NCBI GenBank assembly: GCA_026707145.1
Contig: JAPOXK010000011.1
Coordinates: 161,908 to 225,907 of the forward strand
From: Chloroflexota bacterium
GTDB lineage: Bacteria > Chloroflexota > Dehalococcoidia > Bin125
Length of the DNA stretch: 64,000 nucleotides
Direction of reading: 5' to 3'
The notes beneath the pieces are model-generated. The model worked only from the letters and a program-made list of their open reading frames with translations. It ran no database searches and was not told where the DNA came from. The position numbers and the translations under genes were made by a program. Positions 17,801 through 25,964 of this stretch are shown here, piece after piece. Each line of letters opens with the position of its first letter. The first letter of the stretch is position 1.

Positions 17801-18657
17801 CCGGCCGCGGCCACCGCCTCTGCCAGCGCCCGCCGCGCCTGCACCGCGACGAGATGCGCGCGATAGGCCGCCGACGCCGACAGGTCCTCCAGCATCTCCC
17901 GGCCTTCGGCTGCCAGCCCGGCCGCCTCCGCGATCGCCGCTGCGTCGCCGCTGGACCCCTGCAAGCGCGCCGCCGCCGCCGCCGACAGGTACGCTGTCGC
18001 GGTCGCGCCCGTCACGGCGACCCGCGCCTCCCGCACCCTGCCGTCCTGCATGTCGACCCGGGCCGCCACTCCCACGATCGCGTAATGCGAGGCGGGATTG
18101 GGAAACTTGGCATAGGCGCTGCCACTGCCCATACCCGGCACCGGCACGCGCACTTCGGTCAGCACCTCGCCCGGATCGAGCGCTGTCGTCAGCAGGTCGA
18201 CGAAGAAGTCCGCCGCCGACACCACCCGCTCCCCCGCCGCTCCTCGCGCGACGAGCTGCGCGTCGAGCGCCAGGACGGCCGCTGGCAAGTCCGCCGCCGG
18301 GTCGGCGTGCGCCAAACTCCCGCCGATCGTTCCCCGATTGCGCACCTGCACGTCGCCGATCGTCGCCGCAACCGCGGGCAGCAGCGGAGCGCGCCGCACC
18401 AGCAGGTCGGAGCGCTCGATCGCCGCATGCGTCACCATGCCCCCGATGCGGATCTCGCCGTTCGCTTCCTCAATCCCGTCGAGTCCGGATACCCGTCGCA
18501 GGTCGACCAGCAGCGATGGCGCCGCCAGCCGCAACTTCATCAGCGGCAACAGGCTATGCCCGCCCGCCAGCAACTTCGCGTCATCGTTGCGCTCCAGCAG
18601 TGCAATCGCCTCGTCGATCGAATCCGGAGCCGCGTATTCGAACGCCGCCGGGATCAT
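17797..18657 (-). CDS. coxM: FAD-binding subunit of molybdenum hydroxylase (CoxM type)
   Basis: Medium subunit (286 aa) of a CO dehydrogenase/xanthine dehydrogenase family enzyme, passing electrons from the Fe-S clusters to FAD. Family motifs: LAGGHSLLPLMKLRLA near residues 30-45 and RNRGTIGGSLAHADPAAD near 105-125, both FAD contacts. ATG at 18657 overlaps the large-subunit stop (ATGA). The reading frame stays open far upstream against the large-subunit gene, but that extension is a frame shadow. Gene order here is S-L-M. Confidence 0.92.
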   Translation of the reverse strand: MIPAAFEYAAPDSIDEAIALLERNDDAKLLAGGHSLLPLMKLRLAAPSLLVDLRRVSGLDGIEEANGEIRIGGMVTHAAIERSDLLVRRAPLLPAVAATIGDVQVRNRGTIGGSLAHADPAADLPAAVLALDAQLVARGAAGERVVSAADFFVDLLTTALDPGEVLTEVRVPVPGMGSGSAYAKFPNPASHYAIVGVAARVDMQDGRVREARVAVTGATATAYLSAAAAARLQGSSGDAAAIAEAAGLAAEGREMLEDLSASAAYRAHLVAVQARRALAEAVAAAG

Positions 18658-21002
18658 CGCGCACCCCCCTTCGCCGCCTGAATCGCATCTAAGACGCGCT
18701 CCGGCCGCAGCATCATCTCGATGTGCTGGACGCCCAACGGCGCGAGCGCGTCCACGACCGCGTTTACGATCGCCGGCGTCGATCCGATCGTGCCGGCTTC
18801 CCCCACGCCCTTGGCGCCCAGTGGGTTCACGCCCGTGGGGGTCACCGTCGTCGCCAGCTCGAAGCTCGGCAGCTGGTCCGCGCGCGGCACGGCGTAGTCC
18901 ATCAGCGATCCGCTCAGCAGTTGGCCGTTGGCGTCGTAGACGGCTTCCTCGTACAGCGCCTGCGCGATCCCCTGCGCTAGCCCGCCGTGGATCTGCCCTT
19001 CGACGATCAGCGGGTTGATGATGTTGCCGCAGTCGTCCACGCTGATGAAGCGCTGCAGGTCGATCGCTCCGCTGTCCGTGTCCACCTCCACCACCGCGAC
19101 GTGCGTCCCGAACGGGAACGTGAAGTTCCCGGGCTCGTAGTAGCTCGTGGCCTCCAGCCCCGGCTCCGTGTCGGGCGGCAGGTCGACCGCGTTGTAGGCT
19201 AGCGTCGCGATCTCCGGCAGCGAGATCGTCTTCTCCGGCGCATCCTTCACGAAGACCTGCCCCGCTTCGAACTCCAAGTCGTCCGCCTGCACCTCCATGG
19301 CGTGCGCGGCGAAACGCTTCGCTTTGGCCTCGATCTTGTCCAGCGACATCACCAGCGCCGTGCCTCCAACCGCCAGGGAGCGGCTCCCAAACGTCCCAAT
19401 CCCCGCCGACACTTGCGCCGTATCCCCATGGATCACGGTCACGTCCTCGATCCCGACCCCTAGCCGCTCCGCTGCGATCTGCGCGAACGACGTCTCTTCC
19501 CCCTGGCCGTGGGGCGACACGCCCGTCAGAACGGTCACCTTTCCCGTCCGCTCCACGCGTACGGTCCCCGCCTCCCAGCCGCCCGCCGGCAGCGCGGACG
19601 ACGGTCCCACGCCGCAGATCTCGACGTACGTCGAGAAGCCCACGCCCAGATACCGGCCCGCTTCCCGCAACCGGGCCTGCTCGCTGCGAAAGTCGTCGTA
19701 GCCCACGATCGCCAGCGCTTTGTCCAGCGCCGCGTCGTAGTCGCCGCTGTCGTAGACCAGCCCGGTCTGGGTGTCGAAGGGAAACTCCCCCGCGCCGATG
19801 AAGTTCTTGCGCCGCAGCTCGACCGGGTCCATCCCAAGCTCTGCGGCCAGCAGGTCCATGCCGCGCTCCAGGTAGTAGGTCGCCTCGGGGCGCCCCGCGC
19901 CGCGGTAGGCATCGGTGGGCGTCTTGTTTGTGAACACCTCGACGATCTCGCCTGCAAGCGCCGGAATCTTGTACACGCCCTGCAGCATGAGCGCCGTGAG
20001 CGTCGGGATCGCCGCCGTCAGGAGGTGCTGATAGGCGCCGATGTCGGCGATGACCTTGATCCGGTAGCCGACCAGCGTCCCGTCGCGCTTCGCCCCCAGC
20101 TCCAGGTGTCCGATCAGGTCCCGCCCGTGGATCGTCGCGACGTAGTTCTCCTGCCGCGTCTCCACGAATTTCACCGGCCGCTCCAGCCGCCGCGATGCCA
20201 GCGCCGCCAGAATCTCCTCCGGGTAGACGTTCAGCTTGCACCCGAACCCGCCCCCCACGTCCGGCGCCACCACCCGCACCAGTTGCTCGGGGACGCGCGC
20301 GCAGGCCGACAGCAGCGTCTTCAGCAGATGCGGGATCTGCGTGGACGACCACACCGTCAGCGTTCCCGGCCCCGGTTCGTAGTGCGCGAGCACCGCCCGC
20401 GGCTCGATCGGGTTCGGGATCAGCCGCTGATTCATCAGCCGCTGCTTGATCACCACCTCCGCCCCCTCGATCGCGCGCGCCGCGGCTTCGGCGTCGCCGA
20501 TCGGGGAGACGACGCAGAGGTTCGTCCCCAGCTCGTCATGCACCAGGGGTCCGCCCTCCAGCGCCTGCTCGGGGTCGATCACGGCGGGCAGCTCCTCGTA
20601 CTCCACCTCCACCAGCTCCGCCGCGTCCGCGGCCAGGTAGCGGTCTTCCGCCACGATCGCCACCACCGGCTCCCCTACGAACTTCACCTCGCCGCCCGTC
20701 AAGGCATGGCGCAGGGGCATGTGCATCCCCTCGAGCTGCGCCGCTACGGGGACGGGCTCGGTGCTCTGCTGCACGTCCTCCGGCGTCAGCACGGCGACCA
20801 CGCCGGGGGCGTTGCGCGCAGCGCTCACGTCGATGCCCGTCACCCGCGCGTGCGCGTAGGGGCTGCGGACGATCACCAGGTGCAGCGTCCCCAGCGGCTG
20901 CAGATCGTCGACGTACGATCCCTGTCCCGTGATCAAGCGCGGGTCCTCCCGGCGCTTGATCGGCTCGCCGATCAGCTTGGGCGGTCGTTCCTGCGTCGTC
21001 AT
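18654..21002 (-). CDS. coxL: Molybdenum-binding large subunit, form II CoxL type
   Basis: Catalytic subunit (782 aa) of an aerobic molybdenum hydroxylase. The active-site loop at residues 365-371 is AYRGAGR, the signature of form II proteins, not the AYxCSFR of proven CO dehydrogenases (form I), so CO oxidation should not be assumed; a heterocycle or aldehyde substrate is as likely. VGGGFGCK for the molybdopterin cofactor and a C-terminal KGVGEAG with the expected Glu are also seen. ATG at 21002 is chosen; AGGAGG lies just before it. Confidence 0.92.
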   Translation of the reverse strand: MTTQERPPKLIGEPIKRREDPRLITGQGSYVDDLQPLGTLHLVIVRSPYAHARVTGIDVSAARNAPGVVAVLTPEDVQQSTEPVPVAAQLEGMHMPLRHALTGGEVKFVGEPVVAIVAEDRYLAADAAELVEVEYEELPAVIDPEQALEGGPLVHDELGTNLCVVSPIGDAEAAARAIEGAEVVIKQRLMNQRLIPNPIEPRAVLAHYEPGPGTLTVWSSTQIPHLLKTLLSACARVPEQLVRVVAPDVGGGFGCKLNVYPEEILAALASRRLERPVKFVETRQENYVATIHGRDLIGHLELGAKRDGTLVGYRIKVIADIGAYQHLLTAAIPTLTALMLQGVYKIPALAGEIVEVFTNKTPTDAYRGAGRPEATYYLERGMDLLAAELGMDPVELRRKNFIGAGEFPFDTQTGLVYDSGDYDAALDKALAIVGYDDFRSEQARLREAGRYLGVGFSTYVEICGVGPSSALPAGGWEAGTVRVERTGKVTVLTGVSPHGQGEETSFAQIAAERLGVGIEDVTVIHGDTAQVSAGIGTFGSRSLAVGGTALVMSLDKIEAKAKRFAAHAMEVQADDLEFEAGQVFVKDAPEKTISLPEIATLAYNAVDLPPDTEPGLEATSYYEPGNFTFPFGTHVAVVEVDTDSGAIDLQRFISVDDCGNIINPLIVEGQIHGGLAQGIAQALYEEAVYDANGQLLSGSLMDYAVPRADQLPSFELATTVTPTGVNPLGAKGVGEAGTIGSTPAIVNAVVDALAPLGVQHIEMMLRPERVLDAIQAAKGGAR

Positions 21003-21012
21003 GGTCCGCCTC

Positions 21013-21474
21013 CTAGCTTGTTGCCCGCGCCGCCTGTTGGACGGCCCGGACGATGTTCTGATAGCCCGTGCAGCGGCACAGGTTCCCGCGCAGCCCGTGA
21101 CGGATCGCCTCTTCGCTCGGATCGGCATCGTCCTGCAACAGCTGGTACGCGGCCATGATCATCCCCGGCGTGCAGTAGCCGCACTGCAGCCCGTGCTGAT
21201 CCCAGAATCCCTGCTGGACCGGGTGGAGGCCGTCCTTGCCCAGCCCCTCGATCGTCAGCAGCTCGCTCCCGTCCGCTTGCACGGCCAGCATCGTGCACGA
21301 CTTCACCGACTTCCCGTCGAGGACGACCGTGCAGGCCCCGCACTGGGACGTGTCGCAGCCCACGTGCGTTCCCGTCAGGCGCAGCCGCTCTCGCAATAAA
21401 TGCACCAACAGCAGCCGCGGCTCCACCTCCTCCCGATGCTCCACGCCGTTCACCGTCACGCTGATCTCGGGCAA
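21013..21474 (-). CDS. coxS: [2Fe-2S] small subunit of molybdenum hydroxylase (CoxS type)
   Basis: Small electron-transfer subunit (153 aa). The N-terminal plant-type cluster uses Cys40, Cys45, Cys48 and Cys60, and the C-terminal cluster Cys98, Cys101, Cys133 and Cys135 (QCGYCTPGM and LCRCTGY). All eight ligands are present, so it is complete. TTG start at 21474, justified by GGAGG six bases upstream and by the family-typical [10 protein letters not shown]. It lies 10 bp before coxL. Confidence 0.94.
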   Translation of the reverse strand: MPEISVTVNGVEHREEVEPRLLLVHLLRERLRLTGTHVGCDTSQCGACTVVLDGKSVKSCTMLAVQADGSELLTIEGLGKDGLHPVQQGFWDQHGLQCGYCTPGMIMAAYQLLQDDADPSEEAIRHGLRGNLCRCTGYQNIVRAVQQAARATS

Positions 21475-21770
21475 AGCGCGCCTCCTTCGCTCTAGGAGTG
21501 CTCGATTGGAGCAACAGACTAGCCGATACGTGTCGGTGGTCCCAAGCCCCCGCTCCTCAATTTCTCCGGGATTCTAGGGGTTTTTCGCGCATTCCCCGGC
21601 CGATGGCCCGATCCGCGGCCCGCTGATCGGGCCATGCCGGAGCACCGGCGCGCGCCCGTCGCTCTCGGCGACCCCGGTGGATTTCGCGAAGTTGACGTGC
21701 TCTCCGGCGTTTGGTCCACGAGCCGCCTCAGTGACGGCTGGCACACGTGAAGTTTGCCCGCAGGGATCGG
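21475..21770. other. Intergenic region between coxG and coxS with a strong inverted repeat
   Basis: No coding signal. It contains a perfect 10-bp inverted repeat, ATGGCCCGAT (21603-21612) and ATCGGGCCAT (21626-21635), around a 13-base loop that itself contains CCGCGG. A weaker CCGGC/GCCGG pairing extends it. No T-run follows on either strand, so it is not a standard intrinsic terminator. It could separate the upstream operon from coxSLM or bind a regulator. Confidence 0.5.
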
Positions 21771-22232
21771 CTAGGAGGCTCTCTCGCTCTCGCCCTCCCG
21801 GCCCAGCTCTTGCTCCAGCCGGCTCAAGAACTCCCCCAGCAGCTTGTTCGCGGCGCTCCGCAGCAGCCGCTGCCCCACCCGCGCGATCGGCCCGAACGTC
21901 GCCGCCTCCCCGTCGTACACGAGCTTCGTGCCCTCCGCCACGCTTTCCAGCTCCACCGTTCCCTCTCCCCGCATCCGGCCCGGACCGCCTCCCCCTTCCA
22001 CCGCCATCCGCAGCTTGCGCGGCGGCTCTAGGTCGAAGAGCCGCACCTTGCCCTTGTAGCGGCCTTTAATCGCCGCCACCCCGATGGTCACCTTGGCGTC
22101 GAAGCTGTCCTCCCCGCTGGGCGTCAGCTCCTCGCAGCCCGGCAACGTCTTGCGCAGCATCGCCGGATCCTGCAGCGCCGCCCACACTCGCTCGCGCGCA
22201 TAGGGCATCGTCCGGCTTCCGATCAGCTGCAT
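21771..22232 (-). CDS. coxG: CoxG-like SRPBCC-fold protein
   Basis: Protein of the carbon monoxide dehydrogenase subunit G family (153 aa), a START-like fold often encoded with Mo hydroxylases and proposed to help membrane attachment or maturation of the enzyme. It starts MQLIGSRTMPYARERVWAAL and has the family turn LPGCEELTPSGEDSF with KVTIGVAAIKGRYKG. ATG overlaps the stop of the upstream small gene (TGATG). It supports a functional link to coxSLM, which begin 296 bp downstream. Confidence 0.88.
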   Translation of the reverse strand: MQLIGSRTMPYARERVWAALQDPAMLRKTLPGCEELTPSGEDSFDAKVTIGVAAIKGRYKGKVRLFDLEPPRKLRMAVEGGGGPGRMRGEGTVELESVAEGTKLVYDGEAATFGPIARVGQRLLRSAANKLLGEFLSRLEQELGREGESERAS

Positions 22233-22525
22233 CAGCGGCGGAACTTTCCGGTGAGACTGCGGATCGTCGGCGCTTCCTCGCCGGCGCTCTGTTCGACCTT
22301 CACCACCGTCACCAGTCCTTCCGCCCCCGACCGCAGGCAGGCCTCGTGCACGCTGCGCACGAGCGGCCACACCACGTCCGGATCGCCCTCCACCGTCGTC
22401 CCCAGCGCGCCCACCTCGTACACGAGCCCCGAGCGCTGCACCTCGGCGATCGCGGCCTCCACGTGGCGGTAGCTGTCGCTCGGCACGCCGGGTGGGTTCG
22501 GCAAGCACTGGATCTCGACGATCAT
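22232..22525 (-). CDS. MTH1187/YkoF-like thiamine-binding protein
   Basis: Small protein (97 aa) of the MTH1187 family (formerly DUF77), ferredoxin-like fold, members of which bind thiamine or its pyrimidine moiety. Family features are the N-terminal IVEIQCLPNP strand, LVYEVGALGTTVEGD and the C-terminal VTVVKVEQ strand. It stands 13 bp after the selenoprotein gene and overlaps coxG, so it is part of that operon. Its role there is unexplained; a TPP-regulated thiamine-precursor importer lies about 7 kb away. Confidence 0.82.
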   Translation of the reverse strand: MIVEIQCLPNPPGVPSDSYRHVEAAIAEVQRSGLVYEVGALGTTVEGDPDVVWPLVRSVHEACLRSGAEGLVTVVKVEQSAGEEAPTIRSLTGKFRR

Positions 22526-22538
22526 GCCGGCCCGCGAT

Positions 22539-23090
22539 CTAGGGATCGCCGCGGGTGAGCGCTTCGGCGATCTGGGGGCCCAGCGGCTCCACCGCCTGCG
22601 CGATCGCCTCGCGGTTCAGCCCGAACAAGCTCGCCTCGACCGTGATGATCGGCAGCCCCTCCCGTCCCAGCACGCGCGCCGTCTCGCTCGCGATCGAGCA
22701 CAATCCGTCGATCAGCACGACGACGCTCGGCACGCCGCTCTTCTCCGCCGCCACCGCGTCGCGCACACTGCGCGACGAGCAGGTCGCTCAGTCCCCCGCC
22801 GCGATCACCAACGCCTGGTACTGTTTCGCCATCGCGGGGGCCCAGGTTTCCGTTGGCTCCGCGACGACCTGTGGCCGCGGCACCCGCCCGAAGGCCGCGC
22901 CCGGCCAGCGATCGTGGATCGCCGCCTCCGCCCCGTCCAAGATCCCCTGCCCCCAGTTGCCGCTCGGGTTGAGCATGCAGTCGACCAGCCCGACCCGTGC
23001 ATCGTCCAGCGCCTCCGGCCGGGCGGCCGGCTCCCCCGGCTGGAACGCATCCGCGACCGGGCTGACGAAACTCTCCGCTTGGACGTTCAT
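22539..23090 (-). CDS. UGSC-family selenoprotein, in-frame TGA = Sec101
   Basis: Single gene of 184 codons read through one in-frame TGA at 22790-22788. The sequence around it is VIAAGD-U-ATCSSRSVRDAV, matching the UGSC family of (seleno)proteins, in which a UxxC redox pair is followed by SRSVxDA. Here the pair is Sec101-Ala-Thr-Cys104. The frame is uninterrupted on both sides and similarity continues past the TGA (EKSGVPSVVV). ATG at 23090 has GGAG six bases upstream; a TTG at 23102 is possible. A SECIS-like hairpin follows the TGA. The function is a presumed thiol/selenol redox reaction; substrate unknown. Confidence 0.85.
22757..22777 (-). promoter_or_regulatory. SECIS-like hairpin of the UGSC selenoprotein gene
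   Basis: Ten bases after the in-frame TGA, on the minus strand, is a perfect 8-bp stem CGTCGCGC/GCGCGACG with a five-base apical loop AGTGT. The loop lies 19-23 bases after the TGA and contains GU, as expected for bacterial SelB-binding SECIS elements, which sit inside the coding sequence close to the UGA. Confidence 0.7.
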
Positions 23091-23106
23091 CTCGCTCTCC
23101 AAACTC

Positions 23107-24132
23107 TCACGCCGCCGGCAGCGGCAGCGTCACGCTGCTTCCCATGCCGAACACGATAGCGGTATAGCCGCCGTAGGCGCCGCCCGCTACCGTCAGACAC
23201 AGGCGCTCTGGACTCGCGATCACCGGCACGAGCGTCTCGGCATCCGCCTCCATCACCACATTGGCGTAGTCCGGCACCTCGGCGAACCCGTACAACCCCC
23301 GCTGGCGCAGATGCCCGGCCGGCAAGCGTGCGTGCTCGTAAAAGTACTGCTGCACGTCCGCCCGGCTCCATCCCGCCGCTCCGATCACCTCCGCGTGGTT
23401 GGGCGACATCACCAAGAACAGATCCTCGCGGAAAAAGGCGTTGTAGCTCCCCGGCGCCAGCGCCGATTCCACGATCGTCGCCAGGATCGATTCCGGATCC
23501 GGCCGTCCCATCTCCGCGATGCAGAGCGGCGCGTCCGCTCCGTAGACCGTCACCGCCGACTCCTCCGCCCCGAAGCCTTTCGTGACCTGGAACGGCTCCC
23601 AGGGCGAATCCGCCGTCTGCTCCGTGTAGCAGAAGCTGTACTTCCCCGGCTGCCCCAGCGTCGCCGGGTCGAGCCCGCCCGGCACCGCGCCCGCCACGTT
23701 GCGCATCACCAAGAGCAGCGCCCGCCCGATCGTGGCATTGGCGCGGTTGCCCGGGCCGAGCGCCCCCGTGCCCGCGTTCATCTCCAGCTCCGCCGCCACG
23801 GGTCCGCTGACCAGCAGCATGGGGCTGCACGAATGCACCGTCGTCAGCACAGCCTCCAACCCAAAGGCCGGCTGCGCCACGGCTTGCACCGCACCGATCA
23901 CGACCGGCAAGTACTCGGGCAAGCAGCCCGCCATCACCGCATTGGCCGCGATCTTCTCGACGGTGGCCACCCCGCCGCTCGGGAGCAACGTCGCGATCGT
24001 CTCTGCCCGCCGCGGCGCCCACGCCCCGAGCATCGTCTCCACGCGCTCCGGCGTCGGCGGCACGACAGGCAGCCCGTCCGTCCACCCCAAGGCGTAGCAG
24101 GCCTCGATCTCGGCCAGAGCGGTATCGCGCAT
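23107..24132 (-). CDS. Conserved hypothetical protein upstream of the selenoprotein
   Basis: Product of 341 aa not assigned to a function. It begins MRDTALAEIEACYALGWTDG and continues LPVVPPTPERV, has a glycine/alanine-rich central part with VHSCSPMLLVSGP, and ends with a hydrophobic segment rich in Gly; no transmembrane anchor or signal peptide is evident. Cys residues at ACYAL, AGCLP, HSCSP and SFCYTE could be redox- or metal-active but no known motif is formed. ATG at 24132 is preceded closely by AAGGAG. It is the first gene of the operon, 16 bp before the UGSC selenoprotein, so it may be its partner or substrate-handling subunit. Confidence 0.75.
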   Translation of the reverse strand: MRDTALAEIEACYALGWTDGLPVVPPTPERVETMLGAWAPRRAETIATLLPSGGVATVEKIAANAVMAGCLPEYLPVVIGAVQAVAQPAFGLEAVLTTVHSCSPMLLVSGPVAAELEMNAGTGALGPGNRANATIGRALLLVMRNVAGAVPGGLDPATLGQPGKYSFCYTEQTADSPWEPFQVTKGFGAEESAVTVYGADAPLCIAEMGRPDPESILATIVESALAPGSYNAFFREDLFLVMSPNHAEVIGAAGWSRADVQQYFYEHARLPAGHLRQRGLYGFAEVPDYANVVMEADAETLVPVIASPERLCLTVAGGAYGGYTAIVFGMGSSVTLPLPAA

Positions 24133-24246
24133 GCGCTCCTTATACGGCAAACGCCGCTTCCTTGAAAGCCCCGTCAGGTCCCTGCATGACTGGACACGAG
24201 AGCCGCGCACCTTGTAGTCATGGGCCTGCGCCGCAAGGGGAGACAC

Positions 24247-25962
24247 ATGACGAAGGCGAAAGAGCTGATCGCGCGCGTCCTGGCCGAGTCCGGCGTTCAG
24301 CACGTCTTCGGCCTCCCGGGCGGCGGCACCCTCGAGATCTTCGACGGCCTCTACGACCAGCGCGAACGCGTCACCTCCATCCTCGTCCGCCACGAGCACG
24401 GGGCCTCCATCATGGCGGATGCCTACGCCCGCGCCGCCGGCCGCCCCGCCCTCATCATGGGCCAAGGCGCCTTCATCGGTTCGAACGCCGCTTTCGGCGT
24501 CATGGAAGCCTTCGTCAGCGGCTCCCCCATGGTGATCATCACCGACACGTCGGACGGCCTCATGCCCCAGCACCCCGCCAACCAGTCCGTCACCGGCGAC
24601 CACGGCAGTCCGGACATCGTCGCCATCTTCCGCGCCATGACCAAGTACACCACCCTCGCCGCTACGGCTAAGGAAGCGGTCATCGGTACCCAGCTCGCCA
24701 TCAAGCACGCCACCAGCGGCCGGCGCGGTCCCGCCGCCGTCGTCTTCCGCAGCCAAGCCGTCCTCGACGACGTTGACGAAGCGCGCGCTCCTTACATCCA
24801 TCCCACCGCCGGCTACCTTCCCGGCTCTCCCGCGGTCGCCGCCGATGGCGATGTCGTCCATGCCGCCGAGCTCCTGATCAACGCCGCGAACCCGGTCATC
24901 GTCGCGGGCAACGGCGTCCACCTCGCGGACGCCCACCAAGATCTTCGTCGCCTCGCCGAACTCCTCGGCGCCGCCGTCGCCACGACCTACAAGGGCAAGA
25001 GCGCGATCGCCGAGACCCACCCTCTCGCCGTCGGCATGGTCGGCGTGTTCGGCCAGGAGGCTGCCAACGCGGTGGTCGGCGACGGCGACGTCGTCCTCGT
25101 CGTGGGCGCCAAGCTCACCCCGCAGGACACCGTGCGTGAGCGGCCCGCCGTTTTCGACCCGGCCCGTCAGAGGATCCTCCAAGTCGATATTGATCCCCAC
25201 AACGCCGGGTGGACCTTCCCCGTCGAGCGGGCTCTCATCGGCGACGCGCAAGCCGTCCTCGCTCAGCTCGTCGCGGCCTGCGAGGCGATCCTGCGCGAAG
25301 ACCCCCTCGACACGGACGCCCGGACCGAGCGTCTCGCCGCGATCAAGCGCACGCGTTCCTACTACGAGCACCCGACGCTCCACGGCGACACCGCTCCCCC
25401 GCTGCCGCCGCGCGTCGTCCGTCTCGTTCAGGAATCCGTTGATCCCGAGACCCTCATCGCCCTGGACGCCGGCAACAACCGCGTGTGGATGTGTCACTTC
25501 TACCAAGCGCAGCAAGCCAAGACGTTTTTCTGTCCCGGCGGCCTTGCCGGCATGGGCTGGGCCCTCCCCGCCGCGCTCGGACTCAAGGTCGCGCAGCCCC
25601 GCCGCCCCGTGCTCGGCGTCACCGGCGATGGCGGCTTCATGATCTCCGTCCACGCCATCGCCACGGCCGTGCAGTACGAGCTGCCCGTCGTCTGGCTCGT
25701 CATGAACGACTCCTCCCTCGGCATGGTCCGCCAGCACCAGAAGGACCGGCTGATCGCCTCCGAGTTCGGCGATGTCGACCACGCGCGTATCGCCCGCGGC
25801 TTCGGCGCCGATGGTCTGCGCGTCGACGACGCCCGCGATCTCCCGGAGGCTCTACGCTCGGCCTTCGCCTCCGGCCATCCCACCGTCATCGACGCCGTGA
25901 TCGACCGGGCCGCCGCCGTCGATGACTTTCGCGTGACCCCGCGCCGCGCCAGCGAGACCTAG
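24247..25962 (+). CDS. ThDP-dependent enzyme, acetolactate synthase-like family
   Basis: Three-domain thiamine diphosphate enzyme (571 aa). The N-terminal Pyr domain has catalytic Glu50 in VRHEHGASIMADAYAR; the C-terminal PP domain has the ThDP/Mg motif GDGGFMISVHAI ending at MND about 28 residues later. It is not IlvB-specific in length or context, since no small regulatory subunit follows. ATG at 24247 follows AAGGGGAG and removes a nine-residue leader from an upstream ATG. An SDR gene follows after 2 bp, suggesting a carboligation or decarboxylation product that is then reduced or oxidised. Confidence 0.87.
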   Translation: MTKAKELIARVLAESGVQHVFGLPGGGTLEIFDGLYDQRERVTSILVRHEHGASIMADAYARAAGRPALIMGQGAFIGSNAAFGVMEAFVSGSPMVIITDTSDGLMPQHPANQSVTGDHGSPDIVAIFRAMTKYTTLAATAKEAVIGTQLAIKHATSGRRGPAAVVFRSQAVLDDVDEARAPYIHPTAGYLPGSPAVAADGDVVHAAELLINAANPVIVAGNGVHLADAHQDLRRLAELLGAAVATTYKGKSAIAETHPLAVGMVGVFGQEAANAVVGDGDVVLVVGAKLTPQDTVRERPAVFDPARQRILQVDIDPHNAGWTFPVERALIGDAQAVLAQLVAACEAILREDPLDTDARTERLAAIKRTRSYYEHPTLHGDTAPPLPPRVVRLVQESVDPETLIALDAGNNRVWMCHFYQAQQAKTFFCPGGLAGMGWALPAALGLKVAQPRRPVLGVTGDGGFMISVHAIATAVQYELPVVWLVMNDSSLGMVRQHQKDRLIASEFGDVDHARIARGFGADGLRVDDARDLPEALRSAFASGHPTVIDAVIDRAAAVDDFRVTPRRASET

Positions 25963-25964
25963 CC

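Noticed and set aside
17797-20352. Large fused 851-residue protein ending in CoxM
   Set aside because: Only the last 286 residues resemble a protein family; the rest is an alternate frame of coxL.
18654-21002. True CO dehydrogenase (form I)
   Set aside because: The active-site loop is AYRGAGR, not AYxCSFR.
22539-23102. Two short separate genes or a pseudogene
   Set aside because: The two frames are identical in phase, joined by a single TGA at the family's redox position, with a hairpin downstream; Sec recoding explains all of it.
23107-25782. 891-residue protein containing the hypothetical gene
   Set aside because: The first 550 residues are antisense to the ThDP enzyme; the real start is at 24132.
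24247-25962. Acetolactate synthase of branched-chain amino acid synthesis (ilvB)
   Set aside because: No ilvN or ilvC neighbour; the adjacent gene is an SDR. Only the broad family is supported.
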